Shown piece after piece: positions 11,648 through 23,883 of a stretch of 64,000 nt of DNA. Below the pieces are notes generated by a model, which did no database searches, had not been told where the DNA came from, and was given only the letters and a program-made list of their open reading frames with translations. The position numbers were made by a program, and so were the translations under genes. The number at the start of each line of letters is the position of its first letter. Positions within the stretch are counted from its first letter, which is position 1. The stretch is from Branchiostoma floridae (Eukaryota; Chordata; Leptocardii; Amphioxiformes; Branchiostomatidae): assembly GCF_000003815.2 (NCBI RefSeq), contig NC_049982.1, positions 27,323,737 to 27,387,736 of the forward strand. Direction: 5' to 3'.

Positions 11648-11736
11648 TGACGTAATGTTGTTACGAGTGTAACAGCTGTTTGTATTCAAGTCAGGCATTT
11701 AAAGATAACAAGAATATCGGTACCTATAGATATAAG
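11648..11736 (+). promoter_or_regulatory. Candidate core promoter of TPR gene 2
   Basis: TGACGTAAT (11648-11656, CRE/ATF-like) is followed by ttgttacga and, 32 nt before the ATG at 11768, by a TATA-like TATAAG (11731-11736). The same two motifs in the same order and at similar spacing precede gene 4 (45209-45217 and 45291-45296), although the flanking sequence has diverged. The transcription start would lie at about 11760 with an extremely short leader, so the TATA assignment is tentative. Confidence 0.5.
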
Positions 11737-11767
11737 TAGACCTTCCTTTGCACAGCACAATTTCGCC

Positions 11768-14700
11768 ATGTTGAGGGTCTGTGAGAAACTCCGTGAGGCG
11801 GACGCGAAGGGCAGGAGGTACGGACTAGCCCGTGCGGAGACAGGCTACCTCTGTGCCCTGGTGGACGCCGTGGCTGACAAAGACAGGCTGGCAGAAGTGG
11901 AGCTGCTCAAAAGTCTGGGCGACGTGAACTTGGAGAAGGGAAGACTCGAGAAGGATGTAGGGAAGTTCAACATGGCCTTGGCGCTTTATGTGGCTGCTAT
12001 AGTCCGGTGTTGCCATCGGGATCAGGGGGAAGGTATAGAACACCGTTACGAGTACGCGGAGAGACTGTTACAAGAGGTGACGTCAAAAGGGTCACAGGAT
12101 AAGGAACAAAAAACTGAAGACAAGGAAAAAACTACACCTGCAAAGGTGGCTCTTAAGTTTCAAAACCTGGATAAGAAACAGGCTACCGGTGGTAGCACAG
12201 ACTCTTTGCTGACTGGACACGCGGAATTGATGTTAGAAGGAATAGTAAACGACAACAACATGTTAGAAACAGAAGCGATCAAAAGCCTCGGTGACGTGTA
12301 CCTGAAAAGAGGAACAGAAACTGGAGACACTAGACACTTGACGAGAGCCACAGCTCTGTACAACACGGCACTGGCGCGGTGTAACAACGTTCAGGGAACA
12401 GTTGTCATTGTCCATCGCTTACTGCACACAGCTAAACTCAGGCAGGACATCACCACAAAAAGAAAAGTTAGTGTTAGCGATTAACATAATTTATGGACCC
12501 TCTCGTTTGTTTGTTTTGCTTTTGCTATCAGTTGATGTGGGTGTGTTTTTGAGGAAAGCATACTAGAAGTTCTGGAAGTCGTGAATGTATTCCTAACAAT
12601 GTTTGGCCTGTGCGAAGACGAATATCGCAATCGCCGAATGACGACATGTCCTTGAGTGACCTCTTGTTTTTGGTCCTTTCAGTCAATGGTGCCCAAGTAT
12701 CATATGTACAGCGTACACTTTTACGTTTACCTTCCTCCAATCATGTCAGGTCCTTTACCCTTGACAATCGTCAAAACTCATCAAGTGTGCGTTGAATAGC
12801 ACGATTACCCAGCTGTTAAACAATACCTGACCGTTTCTATTGGTTTCTGTAGAAGATAACTCGACCACAACGACAACAAAGCGTGAGAGGACGGAAGGGC
12901 CGCTTCTCTTTCTTCTCAACTGCACCCCCAAGTGCCGTCAGTAATGACGAAATGCGCCGACTGCACATGTAGGTACACGGACTCTTTTTTACCTTCGCCA
13001 AGAACGTTATGTTTTGGTGAGAAAATTTGTGTGTGTCCTAGTATGTAGGTCAATGTAATATAACTTTGGCAGCTGTGGATGGAATGTCGCGATATTTGGT
13101 ATTTGAGTAGCGGTTGCGTATACCAAGGTTTTGTACGAAAATAGTACTTCTGGCAATTTCTGTCGTGAGTGCAGTGGGGTGAGTGTGTGTGTGTGTGGCA
13201 CGTCTAGGATTTTTGGGCAGTGGATATGTCTTTGGGCAGGGAGTAAGTTTTGGCCCCCTGGCGGCTTGTTTTGAACTGCAGTAGACGATTTTGTATTTAT
13301 CTTTGGAAGAGAATAAGTCAAGGAGGGGTTGGTGGATTTGCATTTTTTTGGTATGTACATACCTTAGGTGATAATTAAAATCCTGAAATGTATTGTTTGC
13401 AAATTGGGGCTTCATTTACATGATAATTAGAAGAATGTGTAAATCTTGAAGGCTACCTCTTTTCTGGACAGTCAGTGCTCAGTGTCTAAGCACATCTGTG
13501 CCCCAGACTTATGTAGCTCATGACATATTTGTGTCAGCAAACATAGATGTTATTTTTGCTGACACATTGTTTATTCATTTTCACTTTGCAAGTGCCATGT
13601 TCTTTGTTTGTGCACTATCTTGTTCAGGCGGAAGTGATTGATGGGAGGGGGTTTGTCCATTTTGATGTGAAGTGGTGTTTTTCTCCTTACTTTTTGGTGG
13701 TGCTTATGTCTTTATGTAGGTCAACAGTATAACTGAAGAACTGATCACTTTTCCATGCAAAATAAGTATCAACAAAATAAGACCAAACAAACCCATGCCC
13801 GCTAGGCATCTTAATACATCAATACATCAATAAAACTTTACAATCATTGATAAAAGCATTATCCATAACAACCCCTGATTGTTTGGCGAAGGTATGTGTT
13901 TCGTGGAACTCTAGATTAATGTTTGATTTTGCCAATCCTATTAAGCTCTTTGTGTTGTAGAATAATAAAATGTCATGCCTCTTCAGTGCCCCGGAACTGC
14001 AGAAAGCTGAAAACCCGTCAGGAGCCGAAGTTGACAAGTTAGTTTCACCCAGTTCTTTGTCTAGTGTTTCACAAGTATTTGAAATGACTATTAAATCTAA
14101 ATAGTAGCTTCCACTTGGGTTCATGGATAAATAATATATATTTGAGCCCCTCTAGAAGCTTTTAAAGAACTATATATTGGGCTTCAAGACTTTGAAAGAG
14201 ATCCACTCAAGAAAAAGTTGACGGATCGTCATGATATCTGGTTGGTACATATCGATTGTCATGATAATATGCGAGGGAGTCACAAGAATTAGTACCCGAT
14301 GCGCACAATTTATGGGGAAATTGTACAAATCCTGTTTGATTCATCAAAGGACTTTTAAACATGTGACAGATGTAGCTGAGAAAGAGAGGAACATATATAT
14401 TAGATACATATGAGATCTGCTAATACATATTTCATTGTAAAATACTTGAAAAGTACTATACAATGTTAAATGACAGGGATTTTAATACTATTTTGTGTGC
14501 TGTACAAGAAATTACATAAAATTTGAATGAAAAAATAATTCGTAATAGTTTTTTATCATATGCCATCTTTACAGTGTCTACGACGAACATCTACAGAATG
14601 GCTGCAGGGCCCTGCAGACTGGAGACCTGGACACAGCAGAACAAAGTTTCGCAGCTGCGCTCAAGTCTGTTCATGTCCAAGGTGAGTTTAAGTATGAACT

Positions 14701-17700
14701 TCTTTCATGGGATTTAAAAAATAAATGCTTATACATGTACATTACTTGTTTACTTTCAACACACAGTAATATCTTTATTAAGTCAAACATGTGGTATCTA
14801 CATGGATTTTACTAGCTAATGTCATAAAAGAGTTTCAGATACGAGAAATAAAGTAAAACCGCTGATAACTGCAACCAGCGTAGGGTTTGGCACCAAAGTT
14901 AGTTCGTTAATTTACAAGTATACAAAATGGAAAATGGAATTATCATTATGATAGCATTCAAGACGTTTGCGTCCTAAAAAATGTGAATACAAGGACGATT
15001 GTTTTTCAACTTACAGGTCAATACAGGAGAGAGGCAGAGCCCCTGTACAAGTTGGCAGAGATCTACATGAATAGAGGAATTTGGTCAAAGGACGGAGGCG
15101 ATTTCGCCAAGGCTGCAGCACTCTGTAATGCAGCTCTGGTAAGATCGAGTAGAGAATATATAGAGCTAGAAATTAAGGAAATAACTCATGTATTTGTAAA
15201 GGAAGTCCTGAAGATCGAACAGAAGGTAGACAGTGATGACCCAGAGAAGAACAAATTAATGCTGAAGGTTGATAGAGACTATGTACAAGAAGAGATCAAA
15301 AGAATTGAACAAGAAGTAGATCCTTATAGCCTTGATGACGAGGACCCAAAGATAAAAGAGGTTGAGATGAAGAGGGTGGAAGCAATCAAATCATTGTGTC
15401 AGACACTGGTTCATCAGCGTAAAGTTTTCATAGCTGGCCTTGTAGATGAATGCATGAAGGTAATGGGCCCCCCTCCCTGTAAGTACGCCATGATAGGTTT
15501 GGGTTCACATGCCACAGGATTGGTAACTCCATACTCTGATCTGGAATTCGCCATTTTGGTAGATAAGGAAACCGAGAATGATGTTAGCTATTTCCGCAAC
15601 CTCACACATTATCTGCATCTCAAGGTGATAAATCTTGGAGAGACCATCCTCCCTGCCATGGGGATTAAATCTCTTAATGATTTCTACTCAGACGACCCAC
15701 TGGACAGCTGGTTTTATGACTCAGTAACACCGCGCGGTTTTGCGTTTGATGGAGCCATGCCACATGCATGCAAGACTCCATTGGGCAGGGGTAGAAACAG
15801 CACAAGAACAAGCGAACTCATCCGCACACCGAGCAATATGACCAAGGTCCTGAAAGAAGACCTTACTCTCCATTTAAAGAAAGGCTACCATCTTGCTAGC
15901 ATACTGGGAAATGTGTCTCATATCACAGGAGACCAGAGCTTGGTAGATGAGTACAGGTCGTTATGGACTCAGCAACTTCAAAACACTAATGACAGAGTTC
16001 CGCTGGTAATGGCAATTAAATTATTGAGTGATAATGTATCGACTTTTGAAATCCAGCCTCTCAAAACTGAACTGAGAAATGTCAAGAAAGAAATCTATCG
16101 GTTATCAAGCCTTGCAGTGTCCTTTTGGGCGCTACTTCATAACATACAACCGACCACAATCTGGGAGACTATTCAGGAGCTGAGAAACAGTGGAGTTGTC
16201 AACAGTGAGAACGCACATCACTTGATGGTGCTGGTTTGTATTTCAGCAGAACTTAGGCTGCGGACATACATGAACAATCGTGGTCAGGTGGAAAACATGT
16301 CAGTCTTATGGCCAATGTCGAATGATACGGGCATTGAAGAGAAATTACAGAAAGTGTTTTACATCTCAAATACAAAACAGCTCATGAGATATTACTATAC
16401 GGAAAGACCCCTGAAGCACTATATTACACAGCTGACCGACACCGAACCGGTGAAAGAACCGACAATCTTTTTTGACAATTCTTTAGAGCTGAAAGCAGAA
16501 GTCTATGAAAGTCTTTGCGATTTCGAAAATCTCAAGACATGCTCAGAACAAACGCTACAAAGTTATATTTCGAAATATGGTGAAAACACTGTACACAGTA
16601 AAGTTGCATCTTCGCTTGACAAATTGGCTTTTGCTTTGGAGAATCTTGGTGATCACGAAAAAGTTGTTCGCTACTGCGACCAGGCACTACGAATGAAGCA
16701 GAGTTTATATGGGAAGGACGCTGCACATCCTGACATCACCGTTTCAATTAAAAACTTGGGGGATGCCTGTAAAAACCTTGGGGATCATAGAAAGGCGATC
16801 AGCTATCATTTCCAGGCGCTTCAGATGATGAGGATTATTTATGGTGAGGACACTGCACATCCTTTAATCGTCGCTACACTTAACAGCTTGGGTGGAGACT
16901 GGAGTGACCTTGGGGATAACAGAAAGGCGGTTAGCTATTATAAACAGGCACTGCAGATGGACCAGAGTATCTTTGGAGTAGACACTGCACATCCTACCAT
17001 TGCAAGTTTACTTAACAACTTGGGTACCGCCTGGCGTGACCTTGGTGATCACAGAGTGGCGGTCAGCTATTATGAACAGTCACTACAGATGAGGCGGAGT
17101 ATATATGGTAAGGGCACTGCACATCCTGACATCGCCAACTCACTTAGCAGCTTGGGTACCGTCTGGAGTTGCCTTGGGGATCACAGAAAGGCAATTAGGT
17201 ATTATGAACAGGCACTAGAGATGATGCGGAGTATTTATGGTGAGGAAAATGCACATCCCGATATCGCCACCTCACTTAACAACTTGGGTATCGCCTGGCG
17301 TGACCTTGGTGATCACAGAAAGGCGGTCAGCTATTTTGAACAGTCACTGCAGATGAAGCGGAGTATCTATGGTGAGGGCACTGCACATCCTGCCATCGCC
17401 ACCTCACTTAACAACTTGGGTATCGCCTGGAGTAACCTTGGGGATCACAGAAAGGCGGTCAGCTATTATGAACAGTCACTACAGATGAGGCGGAGTATAT
17501 ATGGTAAGGGCACTGCACATCCTGACATCGCCAACTCACTTAGCAACTTGGGTACCGTCTGGAGTTGCCTTGGGGATCACAGAAAGGCAATTAGGTATTA
17601 TGAACAGGCACTAGAGATGATGCGGAGTATTTATGGTGAGGAAAATGCACATCCCGATATCGCCACCTCACTTAACAACTTGGGTATCGCCTGGCGTGAC

Positions 17701-18969
17701 CTTGGTGATCACAGAAAGGCGGTCAGCTATTTTGAACAGTCACTGCAGATGAAGCGGAGTATCTATGGTGAGGGCACTGCACATCCTGCCATCGCCGCCT
17801 CACTTAACGACTTGGGTATCGCCTGGAGTAACCTTGGGGATCACAGAAAGGCGCTCAGCTATTTTGAACAGTCACTTCAGAAGAGGCGGAGTACTTACGG
17901 TGTTGACACTGCACATCCTGTCATCGCCGAGTCACTTAACAACTTGGGTGCCGCCTGTCATAGCCTTGGGGATCACAAAAAGGCGGTCAGCTATTATGAA
18001 CAGGCACTGCAGATGGACCAGAGTATCTTTGGAGTAGACACTGCACATCCTACCATTGCAAGTTTACTTAACAACTTGGGTACCGCCTGGCGTGACCTTT
18101 GTGATCACAGAGTGGCGGTCAGCTATTATGAACAGGCACTGCAGATGGACCAGAGTATCTTTGGAGTAGACACTGCACATCCTACCATTGCAAGTTTACT
18201 TAATAACTTGGGTACCGCCTGGCGTGACCTTGGTGATCACAGAGTGGCGGTCAGCTATTATGAACAGTCACTACAGATGAGGCGGAGTATATATGGTAAG
18301 GGCACTGCACATCCTGACATCGCCAACTCACTTAGCAACTTGGGTACCGTCTGGAGTTACCTTGGGGATCACAGAAAGGCAATTAGGTATTATGAACAGG
18401 CACTAGAGATGATGCGGAGTATTTATGGTGAGGAAAATGCACATCCCGATATCGCCACCTCACTTAACAACTTGGGTACCGTCTGGCGTGACCTTGGTGA
18501 TCACAGAAAGGCGGTCAGCTATTTTGAACAGTCTCTGCAGATGAGTCGTAGTGTTTATGGTGAGGACACCCAACATCCTGACATCGCCGGCACACTTAAC
18601 AACTTGGGTGCCGCCTGGAGTAGCCTTGGGGATCACAGAAAGGCGATCAGCTATCATGAACGGTCACTACAGATATATCGGAGCATCTCTGGCGAGGGCA
18701 CTGTACATCCTGAAATCGCGAGCTCACTTAATAATTTGGGTAACGCCTGGAGTTACCTTGGGGATCACAGAAAGGCGGTCAGCTATTTTGAACAGTCTCT
18801 ACAGATGATGCGGAGTATCTATGGCGGAAACACCGCTCATCCTTACATTGTAAAATCGCTTAAAAATTTGCGCGTCGCCTGGAGAGAGCTCGGTGATTAC
18901 GGAAAGGCCATTTACTATTTTCAACTGACAGAACAAATGAAACAGGTCATTGCAGCTTCAGATAATTAG
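11768..18969 (+). CDS. NTase-TPR protein, gene 2 (complete five-exon model)
   Basis: Exons: 11768-12466, 12853-12968, 13987-14037, 14575-14681, 15017-18969; they sum to 1642 codons including TAG. Every junction is AG/GT, and phases 0, 2, 2, 1 agree across all four copies. The donor of exon 1 is gttagt; the in-frame residues after it, up to the TAA at 12482-12484, are intronic. Exon 1 has two TPR-like helix pairs ([24 protein letters not shown]) joined by a lysine-rich linker. Exon 2 encodes a basic, Ser-rich stretch. Exon 5 carries the DUF294-like NTase domain (GLGSHATG...SDLEF, near 15496-15543) and 18 TPR units of 44 residues, the longest array of the four. Three-unit blocks are nearly identical at DNA level, showing recent internal duplication. 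The ATG at 11768 is the first in frame. The substrate is unknown; the protein is probably soluble, as I see no signal peptide or membrane segment. Confidence 0.88.
17101..18420 (+). repeat. Recently duplicated TPR coding blocks in gene 2
   Basis: The block starting atatatggtaagggcactgc recurs at 17101, 17497 and 18289, that is, offsets of 396 and 792 bp, or three and six 132-bp TPR units. The 17101 and 17497 copies are almost identical over three units. Units beginning agtatctttggagtagacac (16969, about 18021 and 18153) show a second, one-unit duplication. All offsets are multiples of 132 bp, so the frame is preserved. Unequal exchange or gene conversion within the exon is the likely mechanism. 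Confidence 0.85.
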
Positions 18970-19749
18970 TAGTAAGTAATCAGCAGCCTCCCTCCAGATA
19001 TTAGCTGTAATTGGCTGCTCCTATCAACGGATTGTCTTACTTTACAACATTTCCATTTTCATTACAAGATGTCACACAAGTGAGTACCATGAGTAATATA
19101 GTAGGAGCACGCTGCTATTATTTATTCTGGAGCAAGGTGGAGCAGGTCAGAGGTCATCGTCTGACGGCCTAGTCTAGGGGAATTTTCTGAGCTCTGGGTA
19201 GGGGTGAAAGAGGGGTCAAGTCGACCTTTTGACCCACCAAGGTAACTATGACACATCCCCGGCACCACACCCCCCCACCCCAAACACCCTCCCTCCAATC
19301 ATCAGGGACATGCCCTTATTTGGCCTTGTTGTTAGTCTCTACGCCGGTATACCTTATCTTTTTCTTTAATTTATCTATTTTTTGTTGAACCAAGGCTCAA
19401 GTTGTACTTCTTACCCACCGAGGAAATTCTTACACCCCACCCCCTAACACCACCCCCACCCCCCTCGTGTACACTATTTCACATGCAGTAGATATCTGGC
19501 GGTTTCTAGCGAGGACCAATCAGATGGCTGCTAGTAGGTCACTGACCGCAGTCGACAATCAGCCAATGGCAGCCCAGTTACGGGCTAATCGCACCCCTTG
19601 TAGCGCCCCTAGTTTCATGTAAATGTCCTAAACTCAACCCAAGCACATTTGAGTTGCTATTTTGAGTTTCTTCCGTATGTCTAGATAGATCAGCTTGAAA
19701 ATACTCAACTTTGAAAGTTTGATGATCAAAACGCCTCGGGACTGTAGAA
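18970..19749 (+). other. 3' flank of gene 2
   Basis: No gene is seen. About 19100-19350 is homologous to 58255-58640 at the edge of the Polinton: it shares agcacgctg, gcaggtcagaggtca, gtcgacctttt versus gccgacctttt, and cccttatttggcct. It includes a single DR1-like aggtcagaggtca. C-rich tracts lie at 19260-19300 and 19430-19465. Confidence 0.55.
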
Positions 19750-20160
19750 ATGAAGTTTTACACTTTCAATGGTGCTACGCTCGCGCTAATGGAGCGGTCG
19801 CTACGTGAAGGAACGGATCCCGACGAAGGTGAGATTTGTCGAGTTGACCCAACATTTCCCAACAAGATCAAGCTCTCCAGGAAGGGCCGCGTACTAAAAT
19901 GGAGGGAAATCAAATCTAAACTTGTCCTGGATGAGGATTTTATGGCGCATTGTGACGCCCCAAATTACCAAGGAGCTTTTATCACTGATAAAAGCTCCTT
20001 GAAATTACAGACAATCAGCGAGAGAAGACATCGAACGCATTTTCCAGGACAGTCACCTAACAGCGCATCCCGAGTCTTTGGTTCACCGGTCATGGCGGGA
20101 GACATAGAAATCGGTAATAACAAGCAAAAAAACATATTTGAGAACATATTGACCTCGTAG
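19750..20160 (+). CDS. Hypothetical protein, 136 codons
   Basis: This ATG-initiated ORF has no relative that I recognise. It is hydrophilic, starts MKFYTFNGATLALMER, is rich in charged residues, and lacks a signal peptide or membrane segment. Codons around residues 74-84 are occupied by a perfect 16-bp inverted repeat with a one-base loop (19969-20001), which is unusual for selected coding sequence. No corresponding ORF is present in the flanks of the other TPR units. It could be a real single-exon gene, the first exon of a longer one, or a fragment of a mobile element. Confidence 0.35.
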   Translation: MKFYTFNGATLALMERSLREGTDPDEGEICRVDPTFPNKIKLSRKGRVLKWREIKSKLVLDEDFMAHCDAPNYQGAFITDKSSLKLQTISERRHRTHFPGQSPNSASRVFGSPVMAGDIEIGNNKQKNIFENILTS

Positions 20161-22177
20161 TTTAGGGTAGAAGTCGGAACCTAAGCCGCAAAGATTCCCA
20201 TTCTGCGTCAACGTGATGTATCAGACCCTTGTTATTGCCGTGAAAGACGTGTTGGTTTGGTGTGTGCTTAGTACATGTATATGTATGTAGTATATGTATA
20301 CATTTATAGACATTTTAATCGCTTGTTACATATGATTATGGGTGGACTGATATTTTCCTCGTGGATATGTCTTGCAAATATTAGAATCATTACGTTTAAA
20401 GCATATAAAATCAATCTATCAGTGGAAACCCACAGATAAGTACTGAGAAAGTATAATGTAATTCTTACACAATGGCAGAAGGCAGCTGGGTTTATGACAT
20501 GTCTTTGAGACTGAAAACGTGTTTAAATGTAAGCTATAAAGTAGTCCAATGAGCCTGCTTTTCACATAGCATGCATTCATAAGTACTGAGAAAGTATAAT
20601 GTAATTCTTACACAATGGCAGAAGACAGCTGGGTTTATGACATGTCTTTGAGACTGAAAACGTGTTTAAATGTAAGCTATAAAGTAGTCCAATGAGCCTG
20701 CTTTTCACATAGAATGCATTCATATTTCTATTGTGCGGATTAAGATATTTGACTATTTAAACCATACAGTAAAGTATTAGAACCTTGTTATACATAGAAA
20801 GTCTAGCATATCCAGCTTAGTTCAGTCTGATATGTAAGTGGTAAGTCAAGATCGATTTTTACTTTATAATAATACGCATGAAAAGATTCCAGTTACTGTA
20901 TATGATTGTGCAGAGAGGATTGAAATGTCATATCATGTCGTATGATATGATATCTGTAAATAAAAACCAATGGCTTTCACACAGAGTTGTCCAGAGCCAG
21001 TTTTCTCCATGTACAGCTTTGTTGTAAAATACATCTTCTTAGTAGCGTGTTACAATGCGTACATTGTATATTCTGATATTTGGTCTCCATGTGTAACATC
21101 ATAATTTGATACCGCACTGATTTGATTTTATCAAGGAGATTTTATACATAACATGGTCTGGTCACTCGAAAACTAATGCAAGAATGCGAAAAAAAGATAA
21201 GATTATAAGAAAATTTGTCAGAAATAATGAAGGTTGTAAGAATACATAGTCCACCAAAAAGGACTGGATAATAAACATAAGATTATAATTGTTTTATTGG
21301 ATATGGTCTCTGTTTTCTTTTCAAATGTCTATTGCTTGAATCTATATGGTTTGATTATCAAAAACAAACTCGAGTTCGACGATGGCACGCCCCTGTGAAA
21401 TGATTATTGACTATATTCGTTTTATTCTGTTGTAGTTCATTCCTTTGATTATGGAACCATGACCTGTGTCCTCTGTGGTGAACATAACTAGCATATATAT
21501 AACTACTTAACAGCGAAAACGCTGTAAAACTAGCCCCCCGTAAAACTAGTCCTGGAGAATGGTTGTATTTAGATACAACCACAGTTATCTGCATTCGACT
21601 TCCTATATCCGTGATGCGTTCTTTGTCTGTGTGAAGGATCCTTACATCTTGCAGGGAGACTACTACAAGTACTTGTTCCATCACCCTTACTGCCATAATT
21701 CATGAATTGTCTCTGACTACGACCTTCGTCCCTCACAAAGAAAGTCTAACATTGAGAACGCATGAGAACCTCTGACTACTCATCAGGCACGTTAACTTAC
21801 ATTACAGGACGGAACTATATCCATTCCCCCAACATGAACCACAATCCAAACCTCCATCCTACTGTTCAAATACAAACATTAAGGCTAACGTTGGTTTGGG
21901 ATCTTTGGGGGGTGGGGTGAGATTTATAATCGTGTTACCTACAGCCGGGGAGTTTAGATACCCATGACACAACCATCCATCTCCCACCAGCTATCAAACT
22001 GCTACTATACAATACTCAAACAACCATCAAACTTTCAATATGCAAAAATGAAAGCCAAAGAAGTTACACAACATAACGTTACATATTCCCCTATCCACAC
22101 AATCAATGTAACATCAAACACATTTTATTGTCTTGTAATGACCTACCCATATACGAAATTTCAAATCAGTCCATCCA
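20161..22177 (+). repeat. Unit 2 flank with a 143-bp tandem duplication
   Basis: The stretch from about 20180 is homologous to the flanks at 42010 and 52440 (shared gtgatgtatcagacc and ttgttattgccgtgaaagacgt). At 20438 and 20581 the same 143-bp sequence starts (aagtactgagaaagtataatg) and is almost identical, a tandem duplication ending near 20723. No gene is visible; the in-frame ATG at 21964 that precedes the LINE is chance sequence in host DNA. Confidence 0.7.
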
Positions 22178-23883
22178 AAAAATCACATGGAGCATATGTA
22201 AGAGCTAGAGCCAAATGGAGAGAGGAGGGGGAAAAACCTACTAAGTACTTCTTAAACTTGGAAAAGAAAAGAGGAAGTGACAAGGATATTAACTTGTTAT
22301 CCATTGATGGGAGAGAAATTAGTAGAGACTCAGATATTCTTAGTGAATGTAAGGATTACTATGAACAACTATACCAGGAAGACAATATAAGTGATATAGA
22401 TATGGATCAGTACTTAGAAAGTGTACAGTTAGAAAATATCTTGAGCCAGACTGACAGAGAATTCTTAGATAAACCTATTACTAAAGATGAATGTAAGGAT
22501 GCCCTTTTCTCCATGAAAGAAAACAAAAGCCCTGGCCTTAATGGTATTCCCTCAGAATTTTTTAAGATGTTTTGGCCCTATATAGGAGACCTAGTTTATA
22601 ATTCTATCCAGGAAACATTGGTAGAAGGTAAAATGTCTGTTTCACAAAGACGTGCAATGCTAAGATTAATACACACAAAAAATGAACGCAACCACCTAGA
22701 CAACTGGAGACCAATTAGCCTTCTCAACACTGAATATAAAATATTTGCCTTTGTTCTTGCCAACAGACTTAAGAGAGTTTTACACAAGTTGATTAATAAT
22801 GACCAAACAGCTTATATCAAGGGTAGATTCATTGGACAAAATGTAAGACTGATTAATGATGTTATTGAATATGCTAAAACCCAAAATATCCCTGGAGCAG
22901 TAATCTTCCTGGATTTTACTAAAGCTTTTGACACTTTGAATAGAAAATTTATGTGGAAGGTTCTAGACAAATTCAACTTTGGCTCCTCGTTTATCAGTGC
23001 AATAAAATGCATGTATAATGACATTAGCAGCACCATCAGTAATAGAGGATGGTTATCTGATTTCTTTCCCTTAGAGAGAGGCATACGCCAAGGCTGTCCC
23101 ATATCTGCTCTTCTATTCATCCTCACAGTAGAGATTATGGCTGTAAAGATCAGACAGGCACAAGACGTGGAAGGTAAAGTTAAAACCCATTCTAATGAAA
23201 CTGTTGACATTAAAATCTCACAGGTAGCTGATGATACTACCTTGTTTGTATCTGACCTGACATCAATGGAAAATGCCTTCAGACTTATTCAAGATTTTTG
23301 TAATGTGTCAAGCCTAAATTTAAATGTAAAAAAGTGTGAAGGTTTATGGATTGGATCCTATGTTGACAGACAAGACACCCCCTTGGGTATATCTTGGCCA
23401 AAGACACCTATAAAATCCTTAGGTATTTACTTCTGTAACTCATCCCTACACCATGAATGTGAACTGCTAAACTGGAAGAAAAAGATAGAAAGACTGAAAA
23501 CCACACTACAAATCTGGAAAGGTAGAAACCTAACTCTATATGGAAAAGTTACTGTCTTAAAATCCCTTGCCCTTTCACAAATAATCTATAATATGTCTAT
23601 GATTCTTACCCCACCTTGGCTGATAAACATTGTAAAGAAAGAAATGTTTACTTTCCTGTGGAATGGTAAAAAAGATAAGATTAAAAGAGATATTGTTAGC
23701 CAACCTATTCAGTTGGGAGGATTAGGCCTCACAAACTTAGATATCCAAAGACAAGCCCTGCTTGCATCCTGGATACCAAGATTAGTGACGAATGACAACG
23801 CAAGATGGAAAGTTATTGCTTTAACATTTTATAAACTCCCTTGGTCAAGACAATTTACTATTACATATGAACTTTACTTCTGA
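22178..23883 (+). pseudogene. LINE ORF2 reverse transcriptase, truncated
   Basis: This frame encodes the pre-RT segment (RAKWREEGEKPTKYFLNLEK), fingers with ENKSPGLNGIPSEF, NWRPISLLNTEYKIFA, palm motif DFTKAFDTL, RGIRQGCPISALLF and the catalytic ADD box (VADDTTLF), then the thumb. These are standard L1/Tx1-group motifs, and the catalytic aspartates are intact. The frame ends at 23883 through a frameshift, and the rest of ORF2 continues in another frame from about 23867. Upstream of 22178 the frame stays open through host DNA by chance only. Confidence 0.88.

Noticed and set aside
12467-12484. Last six codons of the exon 1 ORF of gene 2 as a protein C-terminus
   Set aside because: Donor sites gttagt/gtgagt/gtaagt lie exactly here in three paralogues, and downstream exons continue in phase.
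13007-13415. Two overlapping minus-strand ORFs of about 120 codons in intron 2 of gene 2
   Set aside because: Low-complexity His/Thr-rich text from a GT-rich stretch, in an intron, with no counterpart in the other copies.
17765-18808. Alternate-frame ORFs inside TPR exons (also 5059-5256, 50411-50599 and minus-strand ones)
   Set aside because: The 132-bp coding repeat creates periodic open shadows in other frames; they have no independent support.
21964-22177. ATG at 21964 as the start of the LINE ORF
   Set aside because: The target duplication at 22165-22177 places this segment in host DNA; the frame is open by chance.
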